The notes: generated by a model not told the origin, from the sequence alone. A stretch of DNA of 64,000 nucleotides from Maricaulis maris_C (GCF_049116555.1 NZ_JAGDYT010000025.1:333731-397730); one strand, 5' to 3'; positions 34,901 through 43,562 are shown, counted from the stretch's first letter. Program-made: numbers and translations.

Positions 34901-35070
34901 GTGACGGGACCGGTTCGGAGGTGATGCGGCGGATTGCAGCGCCGATGGTGGGCGGCATGACAAGCGCCACCATCCTCACGCTTCTGGTTATCCCTGCGGC
35001 TTTCCTGATCTGGAAACGGACGGGGCTTGGCCGGACCCACCAAGCCTTGCCAGTGGAGGGGGCGGCATGA
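31915..35070 (+). CDS. cusA: CusA-like Cu(I)/Ag(I) efflux RND pump
   Basis: 1051 aa RND permease. The TM4 motif GGIAIAIGAMVDAAIVMIEN is the monovalent-type HME signature. Methionines at 566 (ILYMPS), 616 (PLTMIE) and 665 (RIDMLA) have exactly the spacing of the E. coli CusA site M573, M623, M672. This is strong evidence for Cu(I)/Ag(I) export. It overlaps cusB and cueR by 4 bases, giving one cusCBA-cueR transcript. Confidence 0.94.
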   Translation: MINAIIRWSIGNRLIVLILATLLAGSGVYSLVRTPMDAIPDLSDVQVIIKTTYPGQAPQVVEDQVTYPLTTAMLAVPGAVTVRGYSFFNDSYVYVIFEDGTDLYWARSRVLEYLSQVAPTLPDAARPALGPDATGVGWIYQYALVDRTGQHDLAELRSLQDWFLKYELQTIEGVSEVATIGGMVRQYQVTADPDRLRAQGIPLSAVRTAIERGNQESGGRVIEMAEAEYMVRASGYIESVEDLQAIPVTVTETGTPILLSDVADITIGPELRRGIGELNGEGEAVGGVVVMRFGENARATIQRVEDRLEELGSSLPDGVEIVTTYNRASLIERAVSSLREKLIEEFLVVALICALFLFHFRSSLVIVLSLPLGILTAVIVMNAQGINANIMSLGGIAIAIGAMVDAAIVMIENMHKHAEREPITRENRWEIVTKASVEVGPALFFSLLIVTFSFVPIFALEAQEGRLFHPLAFTKTYAMAAAAGLAITLVPVLMGYLVRGRITPEHKNPVNRLLIAGYRPFIGLAIRRPVVVLLAAGLVLASATIPLSRMGSEFMPDLDEGDILYMPSAFPGVSAGKVTELLQQTNRLIMTVPEVLTVHGKAGRAETATDPAPLTMIETTIQLRPREEWRPGITIDDIRSELDAVVDVPSLTNAWIMPIRGRIDMLATGIKTPVGIKIAGPDLEVIAEIGEEVEAVIRTLDGTASVYAERVTGGRFVDIDMNRLEAARFGLNVADVHDVVRTAIGGMSVSESVEGRERYPINLRYPRDYRNSVDALRDLPIITPTGAEIPLGRVADISIADGPGVIRSENARTNGWVYVDINDVDIGSYVEEAQQALAEHVDLPPGYSISWSGQYEYMERAKAKLAVVVPVTLVIILLLLFLNFRRLTPVLMIMGTLPLALVGGVWLLDLLGYNLSVAVGVGFIALAGVAVEIGVLMIVYLEQALARHQGLADEAGRSLNRSDLQEAVIEGALLRVRPIMMTVIATIAGLLPIMFGDGTGSEVMRRIAAPMVGGMTSATILTLLVIPAAFLIWKRTGLGRTHQALPVEGAA

Positions 35071-35462
35071 TGAATGTGAAGGACGCGGCCCGGGCGACCG
35101 GCCTGGCCTCAAAGACCTTGCGCTACTACGAGGATGTGGGGCTGGTCGCCCCGGCCCGGGCGGCCAATGGATACCGTGTCTATCAAGACAGCGATCTCCA
35201 CAAGCTCGCCTTTGTCGGCCGAGCGCGAAGTCTCGGCTTTTCGCTCGACGATTGCCGGGCCCTGCTGTCCTTGTACGAAGACAGGTCCAGGGCGAGTGCC
35301 GATGTGAAGGCGCTGGCGCTGGGCCATGTTGCCCAGATTGATCGGAAACTCGCGGAAATGACGGCGATCAAGTCAGAGCTGCAGCGCCTCGTTTCGGCCT
35401 GTCATGGGGATGATCGGCCGGACTGCCCCATCGTTGAGGGGCTCGCCGGCGAGAAAAGCTGA
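35067..35462 (+). CDS. cueR: CueR-type copper-responsive MerR regulator
   Basis: 131 aa. MerR HTH (ATGLASKTLRYYEDVGLVAP) and dimer helix. S77 and the cysteines C112 and C120 (ACHGDDRPDCPI) fall at the same positions as in E. coli CueR, the set that selects monovalent Cu, Ag or Au. It activates the copA operon from the operator just downstream and perhaps its own operon. Coupled to cusA by a 4-base overlap, an uncommon cis arrangement. Confidence 0.93.
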   Translation: MMNVKDAARATGLASKTLRYYEDVGLVAPARAANGYRVYQDSDLHKLAFVGRARSLGFSLDDCRALLSLYEDRSRASADVKALALGHVAQIDRKLAEMTAIKSELQRLVSACHGDDRPDCPIVEGLAGEKS

Positions 35463-35472
35463 AATTGGCCGC

Positions 35473-35503
35473 TTGACCTTCCAGTGACTGGAAGCCTCAC
35501 ACC
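35473..35503 (+). promoter_or_regulatory. CueR operator and promoter of copA
   Basis: TTGACC (35473-35478) followed by CTTCCAGTGACTGGAAG (35478-35494), the dyad typical of CueR sites, with a 19-base spacer. The -10 (CACACC, 35498-35503) is poor, as expected for an activator-dependent promoter. A GGAGG ribosome site then precedes copA. Confidence 0.85.
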
Positions 35504-35529
35504 CGCGACATCCATAGGAGGATTGTCCG

Positions 35530-37890
35530 ATGAGTTGCCAGAATTGCTCGCCCGAAGAGACAAAAGAAGATGTGCACCATCAGCCTGTTGCGACCGACCC
35601 GGTTTGCGGGATGGAGGTGCGTATCGGGGCCGGAAAGCCCAGTCACGCGCATGACGGTGAAACCTACCATTTCTGTTCGCAACGTTGTCACGACCGGTTT
35701 GCCGACGACCCCGATCACTTCCTGACCGGTGCACATCTTCAGTCCTATGAGGACATGCCGGAGGGGACGAAATACACTTGCCCGATGGACCCCGAGATCG
35801 TCCGCGATGAACCGGGCGACTGCCCCATCTGCGGTATGGCGCTTGAACCGATGGGCGTGCCGAACGGTGAAGAGGGCCCCAATCCTGAACTAGTGGACTT
35901 TACCCGCCGTTTCTGGGTCGGCGCCGTCTTGACCGTGCCGGTCCTGCTGCTCGCTATGGGACCGATGATTGGACTGGGCTTCCTGCGTGACGCTCTCGGT
36001 GAAACCCCTGCCGCCTGGGCGGAACTGGTGCTGGCCACTCCGGCGGTCCTGTGGTCGGGTTGGCCCTTCTTCGAGCGTGGCGTGAAGTCAGTGATCAACC
36101 GCCATCTCAACATGTTCACGCTGATCGCGATGGGAACCGGTGCCGCCTATCTGTTCAGCCTGGTTGCGGTTCTGGCACCGGACGTGTTTCCGGACGCGTT
36201 CCGGCACGCGAACGGCCATGTGGGCGTGTATTTTGAGGCCGCTGCCGTCATCATTGACCTTGTCCTGTTGGGACAGATCATGGAATTGCGGGCGCGGGAG
36301 CAGACCGGGTCCGCCATCCGGGCTCTGCTCGACCTCGCACCGAAAACGGCCTTGCGAGTCGGAGCTGACGGGAATGACGAGGACGTGCCGCTGGACCAGA
36401 TCCGCGAAGGCGATCGTTTGCGGGTGCGCCCCGGTGAGAAAATTCCGGTGGACGGCGTTGTCGTTGAAGGCCGGTCTTCGGTTGATGAATCCATGATCTC
36501 CGGGGAACCGGTCCCGGTTGAGAAGGTCGAGGGTGAAAATGTGACCGGGGCCACGGTCAACGGGAATGGCAGTCTGGTTGTCGAGGCCCGGCGGGTCGGC
36601 AAGGACACGGTGCTCAGCCAGATCGTGGAGATGGTGGCCAGTGCCCAGCGCAGCCGTGCTCCGATCCAGAAGTTTGCCGATATGGCGTCGGGCCGGTTTG
36701 TGCCCGCCGTGATCGGGGTCGCCGCCTTCGCCTTTGTCGCCTGGTCGATCTGGGGGCCCGAGCCGGCATCGGCCTATGGGCTGATCGCAGCGGTGTCTGT
36801 TCTGATTATTGCCTGTCCTTGTGCCCTGGGCCTGGCCACGCCCATGTCCGTCATGACCGCTACCGGGCGCGGCGCTCAGGCCGGCGTCCTGATCAGGAAT
36901 GCTGAGGCGCTCGAACGCTTTGCGAAAGTTGACACGCTGATCGTCGACAAGACCGGCACGCTGACCATGGGGAGGCCTGAGCTGGCCGCCGTGATCGCGT
37001 TTTCCAACAACAATGAGGATGACGTCCTGACCGCGGCCGCCAGCCTTGAGCGCGGGTCCGAACATCCGCTCGCTGAAGCCATTGTCCAGGGCGCCAAGAG
37101 CCGTGGCGTGACGATGGACACCGCCGATGAGTTCGAAGCCGTCACCGGCAAGGGCGTGACGGGTCGGGTTCGCGGTCGGGCAGTTGCTCTTGGCAATGCC
37201 GCGCTGATGGATGTGCAAGGCATCGCGGTCAGCGAGACAGCGACAGGCGAAGCCAATGCGCGAAGAGATGACGGGGAGACCGTCATGTTTGTGGCGATTG
37301 ATGGCCATTTGGCCGGCATGGTCTGCGTCGTGGACCCGATCAAACCGACGACAGCCCAGGCGCTGGAAGACCTGCACAAACTGGGATTCCGCATCGTGAT
37401 GGCGACCGGCGACAATGAGCGCACGGCGAAGTCGGTGGCGGCCAGGCTCGGGCTGGACGAGGTGCGAGCCGACGTCCTGCCGCGCGACAAGGCCCGAATC
37501 GTGGAGGAGTTGCAAGCCGACGGGCACCGCGTTGCCATGGCCGGAGACGGTGTCAATGATGCCCCCGCTCTGGCGCAGGCCGATGTGGGCATTGCCATGG
37601 GCACCGGTGCAGACGTCGCCATCGAAAGTGCAGGTTTGACGCTGGTAAAGGGTGATCTGACCGGCATTGTTCGCGCCCGCAAGCTGGCCCTCGCAACTAT
37701 GCGCAATATCCGTGAGAACCTGTTCTTTGCTCTCATCTACAATGCGGCGGGCGTGCCTGTGGCAGCCGGTATCCTCTACCCGGTTTTCGGGATCATGCTG
37801 TCACCGATGATCGCTGCGGCGGCCATGAGCCTGTCCTCCGTGTCGGTCATTACCAACTCCCTGCGCCTGAGATCGGTTCGGCTCGGCTGA
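35530..37890 (+). CDS. copA: Cu+-exporting P1B-type ATPase with YHS and metal-binding N-domains
   Basis: 786 aa. N-terminus: YHS domain (DPVCGMEV, TYHFCSQRCHDRFADDPDHF, about 22-65) and a heavy-metal-binding domain (YTCPMDPEIVRDEPGDCPIC, about 81-109), instead of the common HMA (GMTCxxC) domains. Core: IIACPCALGLATP (CPC near 428), phosphorylated Asp in DKTGTLTMG (474), MAGDGVNDAPALAQADVGIA. YNAAGVP and MSLSSVSVITN in the last spans are the Cu(I)-type signature. It pumps Cu(I) into the periplasm, feeding the Cus pump. Regulated by CueR. Confidence 0.94.
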   Translation: MSCQNCSPEETKEDVHHQPVATDPVCGMEVRIGAGKPSHAHDGETYHFCSQRCHDRFADDPDHFLTGAHLQSYEDMPEGTKYTCPMDPEIVRDEPGDCPICGMALEPMGVPNGEEGPNPELVDFTRRFWVGAVLTVPVLLLAMGPMIGLGFLRDALGETPAAWAELVLATPAVLWSGWPFFERGVKSVINRHLNMFTLIAMGTGAAYLFSLVAVLAPDVFPDAFRHANGHVGVYFEAAAVIIDLVLLGQIMELRAREQTGSAIRALLDLAPKTALRVGADGNDEDVPLDQIREGDRLRVRPGEKIPVDGVVVEGRSSVDESMISGEPVPVEKVEGENVTGATVNGNGSLVVEARRVGKDTVLSQIVEMVASAQRSRAPIQKFADMASGRFVPAVIGVAAFAFVAWSIWGPEPASAYGLIAAVSVLIIACPCALGLATPMSVMTATGRGAQAGVLIRNAEALERFAKVDTLIVDKTGTLTMGRPELAAVIAFSNNNEDDVLTAAASLERGSEHPLAEAIVQGAKSRGVTMDTADEFEAVTGKGVTGRVRGRAVALGNAALMDVQGIAVSETATGEANARRDDGETVMFVAIDGHLAGMVCVVDPIKPTTAQALEDLHKLGFRIVMATGDNERTAKSVAARLGLDEVRADVLPRDKARIVEELQADGHRVAMAGDGVNDAPALAQADVGIAMGTGADVAIESAGLTLVKGDLTGIVRARKLALATMRNIRENLFFALIYNAAGVPVAAGILYPVFGIMLSPMIAAAAMSLSSVSVITNSLRLRSVRLG

Positions 37891-37944
37891 GGGAAAACGC
37901 GATGACGCGCGTAGTCCGGACTGAACGATCGGGAGGACGATGCC

Positions 37945-38724
37945 GTGGGGCTTCGCATCGCTTTGGCCGCGCTTGCAGGCGCAGGGGTTATCTTATTCGC
38001 ATCGGCGCCGGGCTGGGCGCATCCGCCGGCCCAGCATGAGCCCGCTGAGGAGACCGGGGCTCAGGAGCAATCCGCGAGCGCCGAACCGGTTGCCGAGACC
38101 GTCGGGGAAATCGGCGCCGAAAGCGAGGCAGCCCCGGCATCCAGCGACACGCTGGCAGATGTGTTCGAGCATGATCATGGCGGCGAGCCCGACCCGTGTA
38201 TCGATGAAGGCCATCATGATGCTGAAGGCGGTCAGGCCGGCGGTCACTCCCACTGGGGTGAAGACGGCGCCTCGACCCCTTTTGAACGTGCGATGTCCCG
38301 CATTGGCGTGTTTCACTCCGTGGCGGTGCATTTCCCGATTGCGCTGATCCTCGTGGCGGCACTGGCACAGGTCTTTGTTCTCGCCGGTCGCTTTGGCAGC
38401 GGCGGCGATACGGTTCGTTTCCTGGTGTGGACCGGAGCCGCAGGCGGCGTCGCCGCTGGGTTGCTAGGCTGGGCCCATTCCGGTCCGATGGCCGCAAATG
38501 AGGCCGGCGTCATGCTGGCTCACCGCTATTTGGGCACAGCGCTATTGTTCGGGCTGGTCGGCCTGGCGGCGCTTGGTGAGTGGTCACGCCGTCCGGACAA
38601 TCAGCTGGGCGCGCTTCTATTCAATATCGCGCTGTTCGGATCTGCGTTGGCGCTCTTGTTGAATGGTTTCCTCGGCGGCGCGCTCGCCCATGGCGGGCTG
38701 CGGCATCTGATTGGCGGCGGCTAG
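37945..38724 (+). CDS. DUF2231-type membrane protein with His-rich N-terminus
   Basis: 259 aa from a GTG, with GGGAGGA 7 bases upstream. A signal peptide is followed by an acidic, His-containing segment (FEHDHGGEPDPCIDEGHHDA, HSHWGEDG). The DUF2231-like membrane part starts RIGVFHSVAVHFPIALILVA and has four spans with HRYLGTALLFGL. Histidines in two of the helices suggest heme or metal binding. The stop at 38722-38724 lies just before the acyltransferase start. Confidence 0.78.
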   Translation: MGLRIALAALAGAGVILFASAPGWAHPPAQHEPAEETGAQEQSASAEPVAETVGEIGAESEAAPASSDTLADVFEHDHGGEPDPCIDEGHHDAEGGQAGGHSHWGEDGASTPFERAMSRIGVFHSVAVHFPIALILVAALAQVFVLAGRFGSGGDTVRFLVWTGAAGGVAAGLLGWAHSGPMAANEAGVMLAHRYLGTALLFGLVGLAALGEWSRRPDNQLGALLFNIALFGSALALLLNGFLGGALAHGGLRHLIGGG

Positions 38725-38725
38725 G

Positions 38726-39814
38726 GTGAGCTATCCCGCCCATCTGGTGTCTCTCACGAGATTGCGGTTCTTCGCCGCCCTGTGGGTCGTATTCTATCAC
38801 TGGCGAGCACCGTGGGACTTCGACGTCGACGCGGTCACCCAATTTCTGGCAATGGGCCGGTTCGGGGTGGATCTGTTCTTCATCCTCTCCGGATTTGTGC
38901 TCGCCCATGTCTACCTTCTGGCGCGCGAAGAAGGCCGGTTCGATTTCGCCCGGTTTCTGGTTGCGCGTTTCGCCAGGATCTGGCCGCTGCACATCGCCGT
39001 CACCCTGTTTCTCATTCTCGTCTGGGTCACGGCGACCACGCTTGGTGTGCCTTTCGACACGGAGCGGTTCGCCCTGGCTGACCTGCCCGCCAACATCCTG
39101 ATGATCCATGCGTGGGGTTTCGCGCCAGATCTGAGCTGGAATGGACCGTCATGGTCGATCAGCGCGGAATGGTTCGCCTATCTGGCCTTTCCCGCGTACC
39201 TGATGGCGGCACGGGCCCTGAAGCATCGCCCCTGGCTGCTGCTGGGAATAGCCGTCGTTCTCTTTTTCGCACTGGACCAGGTCCATTTGCGTCTTTTTGG
39301 CGAGACCCTGCCAATGGCGACGGAGCGCTATGGCGTCATCCGGATCATTCCCGAATTTCTCATCGGGGTCGGCCTTTACAGGCTGGGCCAAGCGTATGCC
39401 TTGCCCCGTCCGGCCGCCCGATATGCATTCATCGGAGTTCTTGCTGTCTACCTCTGGGCCGTCCACGCCGCCTGGGATGATCGCGCGATCGCGCTGCTTG
39501 GGGCGCCGATCATTTTCCTCCTCGCAGAGCTGGACCGGCGTGCCGGCGAAACGAGAGCCGGGGCGATGAGTTATCTCGGCGACATCTCCTACAGCGTCTA
39601 CATGATCCATGTGCCGTTTTTCATGGTCAGCTTCAATTTCCTGCAGGACGTCCTGGGCGTGGTCGATCAGACGATATCCTGGCCGATACTGCTGGCGATG
39701 ATGGTTGTGATGATCGGTGTTTCAGCGGGCACATATGAGTGGGTAGAGCGCCCGGCGCGTACTCGTATGCGCGCATGGGGTGAGGCCTGGATCAGCCGGT
39801 GGCGCAGGACCTGA
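38726..39814 (+). CDS. Membrane acyltransferase (OafA/acyltransferase 3 family)
   Basis: 362 aa from the GTG at 38726 (MSYPAHLVSLTRLRFFAALW); the frame is open to a TTG at 38711. Signature RFFAALWVVFYHW near residue 12 holds the conserved His, followed by FILSGFVLAH and SWSISAEWFAYLAFP, with about ten spans. It transfers acyl groups to sugars or lipids at the membrane. The role in a metal cluster is unclear; cell-surface modification is possible. Confidence 0.86.
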   Translation: MSYPAHLVSLTRLRFFAALWVVFYHWRAPWDFDVDAVTQFLAMGRFGVDLFFILSGFVLAHVYLLAREEGRFDFARFLVARFARIWPLHIAVTLFLILVWVTATTLGVPFDTERFALADLPANILMIHAWGFAPDLSWNGPSWSISAEWFAYLAFPAYLMAARALKHRPWLLLGIAVVLFFALDQVHLRLFGETLPMATERYGVIRIIPEFLIGVGLYRLGQAYALPRPAARYAFIGVLAVYLWAVHAAWDDRAIALLGAPIIFLLAELDRRAGETRAGAMSYLGDISYSVYMIHVPFFMVSFNFLQDVLGVVDQTISWPILLAMMVVMIGVSAGTYEWVERPARTRMRAWGEAWISRWRRT

Positions 39815-39834
39815 AAACGATATGAGAGGGTGAA

Positions 39835-40284
39835 ATGGACTGGATCAGACACGGAAGCATCGGAGCCGCGACCGCGATCGCGATGTCGTCGCCCGTTATT
39901 GCGGATGATGCTGCAGACATAACCGCTGTTCTGGAGAGCTATTCGGGTGCGCTTTCCGCGGAGAATGTTCAAGAGGCCGAGCGCTGGGTGCTTCCGGACG
40001 GGTCCGACTTCACGATCTTCGAGGGCAGTGGCAGCGATATCGGCTGGGCCGAGTATCGTGATCATCACTTGGCGCCGGAATTCGCGGCGGAGCATGTGAC
40101 CTTCCATGTTTATGACTGGTCCGGTTACACGGTGAATGCGGATCGGAACCTGGCCTTTGCGACCTTCGATATCCGGATGGAGTACGAGGTGCGTGGAGAG
40201 GCACGCGAGCGTGACGCGCATGGAACCGCTATACTTGTTCGCACTGATACCGGTTGGCGCATCAAGCACCTGCACACGTCCTGA
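39835..40284 (+). CDS. Secreted SnoaL/NTF2-like protein
   Basis: 149 aa. A signal peptide (GAATAIAMSSPVIADDAADI) is followed by an NTF2-like fold: ITAVLESYSGALSAENVQEA, DFTIFEGSGSDIGWAEYRDH and a C-terminal RTDTGWRIKHLHTS, typical of DUF4440/SnoaL proteins. No catalytic residue is certain. It lies 12 bases before the cnrY-like gene, so it is probably co-expressed with the sigma operon. Confidence 0.8.
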   Translation: MDWIRHGSIGAATAIAMSSPVIADDAADITAVLESYSGALSAENVQEAERWVLPDGSDFTIFEGSGSDIGWAEYRDHHLAPEFAAEHVTFHVYDWSGYTVNADRNLAFATFDIRMEYEVRGEARERDAHGTAILVRTDTGWRIKHLHTS

Positions 40285-40296
40285 CGGAGAACTGAC

Positions 40297-40602
40297 ATGT
40301 CCGACGATAAGCTGGACGAAATCCTCGATAACATGGGCGGCGCGCCGTCCCAGGTCGACATGGCCGATTTCCAGCCGCGAGTCTGGGCACGCCTCGATGG
40401 CGCGGCGCACGGTCATCCAGGGCGCGAAGCGCTTGGCCGTGCTCTCGCCATGCGTGCGGCGCCCGCTGCGGTGGCGTTGCTGATCGGTGGGGTAGTCGGC
40501 GCCGGTGCGATCGGTCATGCCGAGCCGGACCTCCTGGCAGTATTCGACGCCGATGCCGGCTGGTCGTTAACCGCGCTCGTGGATGAGGGGGCGGACGGAT
40601 GA
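40297..40602 (+). CDS. CnrY-like anti-sigma factor, probable
   Basis: 101 aa: a soluble N-terminus (KLDEILDNMGGAPSQVDMAD), a single membrane span (AAPAAVALLIGGVVGAGAIG) and a short outer part. Size, single span and position before a periplasmic sensor and an ECF sigma gene match CnrY of CnrYXH. Sequence similarity in this class is low, so the call rests on context. It overlaps the next gene by 4 bases. Confidence 0.65.
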   Translation: MSDDKLDEILDNMGGAPSQVDMADFQPRVWARLDGAAHGHPGREALGRALAMRAAPAAVALLIGGVVGAGAIGHAEPDLLAVFDADAGWSLTALVDEGADG

Positions 40603-41033
40603 TCTGGAGAGCTGGAGTTGTCGCAACCGCCCTCGGGCTGACCAGCGGATTTGCCGGTGTGTGGTTGGGCGTGAATGTGCTTGGCCATCACGATGGAGCC
40701 TCGTCCAGCCTGCACGCCATCATCCATGACGAGCTCGCGCTCGATCACGAGCAGGAAGCGGTCATCGAAGCGCTCGAGGCAAGTTTCGCTACGCAGAAGG
40801 CCGGGTATGAAAACCGGGTCACGGAGGCGCGGCGCGCAATTGGCCGGGCTCTCCTCGCAGACCGCGAAATGTCAGCCGACGTAGCCGAAGCGGCCGAGGC
40901 CTTTCACGATGTGATGGGTGAGCTGCAATTGGCCACGCTCAATCACATTTTGGCTATGCGCGAGGTCATGACCGAAGACCAGCGCGCCGAGTTTGATGAC
41001 CGTCTGGCCAACGCCTTTGATGTCGAGGGATAG
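40599..41033 (+). CDS. CnrX-like periplasmic heavy-metal sensor
   Basis: 144 aa. Membrane anchor (VVATALGLTSGFAGVWLGVN), then a helical hairpin: LHAIIHDELALDHEQEAVIE, RVTEARRAIGRALL and LNHILAMREVMTEDQRAEFD. This is the pattern of CnrX/NccX and CpxP-like sensors, with histidines in the first helix to bind Ni, Co or Zn. Metal binding would weaken the CnrX-CnrY complex and free the sigma factor. Confidence 0.8.
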   Translation: MIWRAGVVATALGLTSGFAGVWLGVNVLGHHDGASSSLHAIIHDELALDHEQEAVIEALEASFATQKAGYENRVTEARRAIGRALLADREMSADVAEAAEAFHDVMGELQLATLNHILAMREVMTEDQRAEFDDRLANAFDVEG

Positions 41034-41595
41034 GGCCGACGGATCTGCCCTCGATCCGACCGACGAACAACTCGCAATCCGCGCCCGGGATGGTGAAAGG
41101 CTGGCGTTCAACCAGCTCATGCAGCGTCATGCGCCCAGGCTGGTCCAGTTCCTTGAGCGCCAGGTGGGCGGCAGGGCGGATGCCGAGGACGTCGCCCAGA
41201 ACACATTCATCGCGATCCATCGCAATCTGGCGCGGTTTGACGCCGACAAATCCTTCGTGACCTGGATGTTCTTCATCGCCCGGAACAAAGCGAAGGATCA
41301 TCATCGACGCCGCGCGGTTCTCAATTGGGTCGGATTCGAAGATCGAGCCGAATTCATGCCCTCGGAGGACCCAGACCCTGAAACAACCGTCAGAGACAAG
41401 GCGGACCTCGCCCGGGTAGACGCCCTGATCCGTGCTTTGCCCGAGGGTTTGCGGACACCGCTTCTGCTATCCGTCCTGGAGGGGTTGTCTCTGGCCGAAA
41501 TCGGCATTGCGATGGGAATTTCCGAAAAGGCAGCGGAAGTGAGAGTTTATCGGGCCAGGAAAAAGCTGAAGGACGACTACTACCATGAGGGGTAG
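41020..41595 (+). CDS. ECF sigma factor (CnrH-like)
   Basis: 191 aa from the ATG at 41020. Sigma-70 region 2 (AFNQLMQRHAPRLVQFLERQ, DAEDVAQNTFIAIHRNLARF) and region 4 (LRTPLLLSVLEGLSLAEIGI, ISEKAAEVRVYRARKKLKDD). It overlaps the sensor gene by 14 bases. It would redirect RNA polymerase to metal-response promoters once CnrY is released. Targets are unknown; nearby pump operons are candidates. Confidence 0.9.
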   Translation: MSRDRADGSALDPTDEQLAIRARDGERLAFNQLMQRHAPRLVQFLERQVGGRADAEDVAQNTFIAIHRNLARFDADKSFVTWMFFIARNKAKDHHRRRAVLNWVGFEDRAEFMPSEDPDPETTVRDKADLARVDALIRALPEGLRTPLLLSVLEGLSLAEIGIAMGISEKAAEVRVYRARKKLKDDYYHEG

Positions 41596-41660
41596 AGGTC
41601 TGCTTCGCGTAACTTCCAATCGGGACAGGCCAGCAGGGCCGTGACAGGCAGGGGATATTC

Positions 41661-42386
41661 ATGACAGCGCTGCTTCGCTGGACAATTCGCGCTCACAAAT
41701 GGCTGGCTTTGATGGTCGGCATTCAGATCGTGCTCTGGATCGTGGGCGGTGTGGTCATGAGCGTCCTGCCGCTCGAGCGTGTCCGCGGTGAGCACAATAT
41801 CGCCGAGCCCGCGCCGCTGATGATCGATGTGAACACGGTTTTGCCCGCTGACCAGGCATTGTCGGACCTGGATCTCGGCGCGCCCTTCGAGGAAGTCAGA
41901 TTGCAGGCGTGGCAGGGACGCCCGGTCTATAACGCGATTGCCCACAACGGCGCGTCCGCGTTGGTCGATGCCATGACCGGCGAGCGTATCACGCCGGTCT
42001 CCCGCGAAACTGCGATCGAGCTGGCCCGTGCCGATTACGCCGGGGACCCGGAAATCGCTGCGGTTGAGTATTTCGAGGACCCGACCTGGGAGTATCGGCG
42101 GCCGGGCGCTGCTTGGCGGATCAGCTTCGCTGATGGCGAGGGAACGCGGATCTATGTCTCACCGGATACCGGCTTGGTGATGGCGCGCCGCAATGATGAC
42201 TGGCGCTTCTTCGACTTCTTCTGGATGCTCCACATCATGGACTATGAGGAGCGGGAGAATTTCAATAATCCGCTCCTGATTACGGCATCGATTTTCGCTC
42301 TGGTGACGGTACTGGCCGGACTTCTCCTGCTGGTCCTGCGCATGCAGCGCCTGGTGAGGATGGAAATCGCGAAGCGCCGGCAATGA
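41661..42386 (+). CDS. PepSY-domain membrane protein
   Basis: 241 aa. Two spans: near the start (HKWLALMVGIQIVLWIVGGV) and near the end (LLITASIFALVTVLAGLLLL), with a periplasmic part holding two PepSY-like segments (RETAIELARADYAGDPEIAA, GTRIYVSPDTGLVMARRNDD). The overall form is that of PiuB/PepSY-associated TM proteins, linked to iron or copper reductase functions. It lies in the same direction after the sigma gene. Confidence 0.82.
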   Translation: MTALLRWTIRAHKWLALMVGIQIVLWIVGGVVMSVLPLERVRGEHNIAEPAPLMIDVNTVLPADQALSDLDLGAPFEEVRLQAWQGRPVYNAIAHNGASALVDAMTGERITPVSRETAIELARADYAGDPEIAAVEYFEDPTWEYRRPGAAWRISFADGEGTRIYVSPDTGLVMARRNDDWRFFDFFWMLHIMDYEERENFNNPLLITASIFALVTVLAGLLLLVLRMQRLVRMEIAKRRQ

Positions 42387-42460
42387 CCCGAAGGTGAGGG
42401 GAGGCTCGACCCGCCGCGTATCCGGTAAAGGATCGCATCGGGAGGGCGCCCATTTTCGGC

Positions 42461-43552
42461 TTGAAGACCATCGGTTCGGCTTTCACGAGCCGGCATAACC
42501 GCCTGACGCCGATTCGCCTCGTCCTGGCCTCGGCCGTGCTAGTCGAACACGCGATTATCGTCACGCAAGGCCCCGAACCGCCTCCGCCGCTGGCGATAAA
42601 CGGCTGGTCGCTCAGTTATGCGGCCGTGAACGCCTTTTTTATTCTCAGTGGCTTCCTGATTGCCGACAGTCTTGAGCGCCGCGCGGACCCCTACCAGTTC
42701 GTCGCCGCCCGCGCTCTCCGTCTGTGGCCAGCGCTGCTTGTTCTGTCCCTCGTGGCCGTCTTCGTTATCGGGCCCGCCGTGACGATACTGAGCGTTCCCG
42801 AGTATTTCGGGTCTGCGCAAACCTGGTTCTTTCCGGTCAATGTTCTTGCCTTCCTTGATACGAGCCAGGGGCCGGCAGGCATTTTTTCAAGTCATCCCTG
42901 GAGCGGTGAATTTTCGGCCACGCTCTGGACGCTGCGCTACGAGGTCATTGCCTACGTGGCGGCGGCCCTGATCTTCTTCTCGCCCCTGCCATGGGGCCGT
43001 CACGCGCATCTCGTCCTGTTTGCTGTCACGACCGCTGCCCATATTCTCATCAGCCTGTTCTGGGATGACGCGCCGGCCCTGATTGCCAGCGCTGCACGCC
43101 TGTCCTCGGCCTTCACGATCGGGATGGTCATTCATGCCTGGCGGCATCGCATCCCCATTCTGCCCTGGCCTTTGCTGTTGGTCGTCCCGCTCTGGCTGGC
43201 CCTTGGCGAGCATCCTGGTGCCGAGCTGTTCATGAATCTCGCCATAGCCGCCGCGATGTTTGCGGTTGCCTTTGCGGCGCTCGATCGCTGGCCGACCGGC
43301 GCGGATCTGCCGGACTGGTCCTACGGAATCTATATCTGGCACTATCCGATCATGCAGATGGTGCTGTTCTTCGACCCGAACGCCGACCCGTTGAAGATCG
43401 GTATCATTGCGGTCCCGGTCACGTGTCTGGTCTCCGCCATGTCCTGGAGCCTCGTGGAAAAACCAAGTCTTGCGTTCAAGACTGCGGTCGGAGACCGGCT
43501 TCGGCGAATTTGGAGTGCCAACAGAAAAGGGCCTGCGGGCCCGGAGAACTGA
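42461..43552 (+). CDS. Second membrane acyltransferase (acyltransferase 3 family)
   Basis: 363 aa from a TTG at 42461; GGAGGG at 42441 is rather far, so an ATT at 42452 may be used. Features: RLVLASAVLVEHAIIVTQG (with the His), NAFFILSGFLIADSLERRAD, SATLWTLRYEVIAYVAAALI, and a late DWSYGIYIWHYPIMQMVL. About ten spans. A distant paralogue of the gene at 38726. Substrate unknown. Confidence 0.86.
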   Translation: MKTIGSAFTSRHNRLTPIRLVLASAVLVEHAIIVTQGPEPPPPLAINGWSLSYAAVNAFFILSGFLIADSLERRADPYQFVAARALRLWPALLVLSLVAVFVIGPAVTILSVPEYFGSAQTWFFPVNVLAFLDTSQGPAGIFSSHPWSGEFSATLWTLRYEVIAYVAAALIFFSPLPWGRHAHLVLFAVTTAAHILISLFWDDAPALIASAARLSSAFTIGMVIHAWRHRIPILPWPLLLVVPLWLALGEHPGAELFMNLAIAAAMFAVAFAALDRWPTGADLPDWSYGIYIWHYPIMQMVLFFDPNADPLKIGIIAVPVTCLVSAMSWSLVEKPSLAFKTAVGDRLRRIWSANRKGPAGPEN

Positions 43553-43562
43553 GGGGAATACG

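Noticed and set aside
36088..37527. Minus-strand ORF of 479 aa opposite copA
   Set aside because: copA carries all P-type ATPase motifs in the plus frame; the reverse frame is a high-GC shadow.
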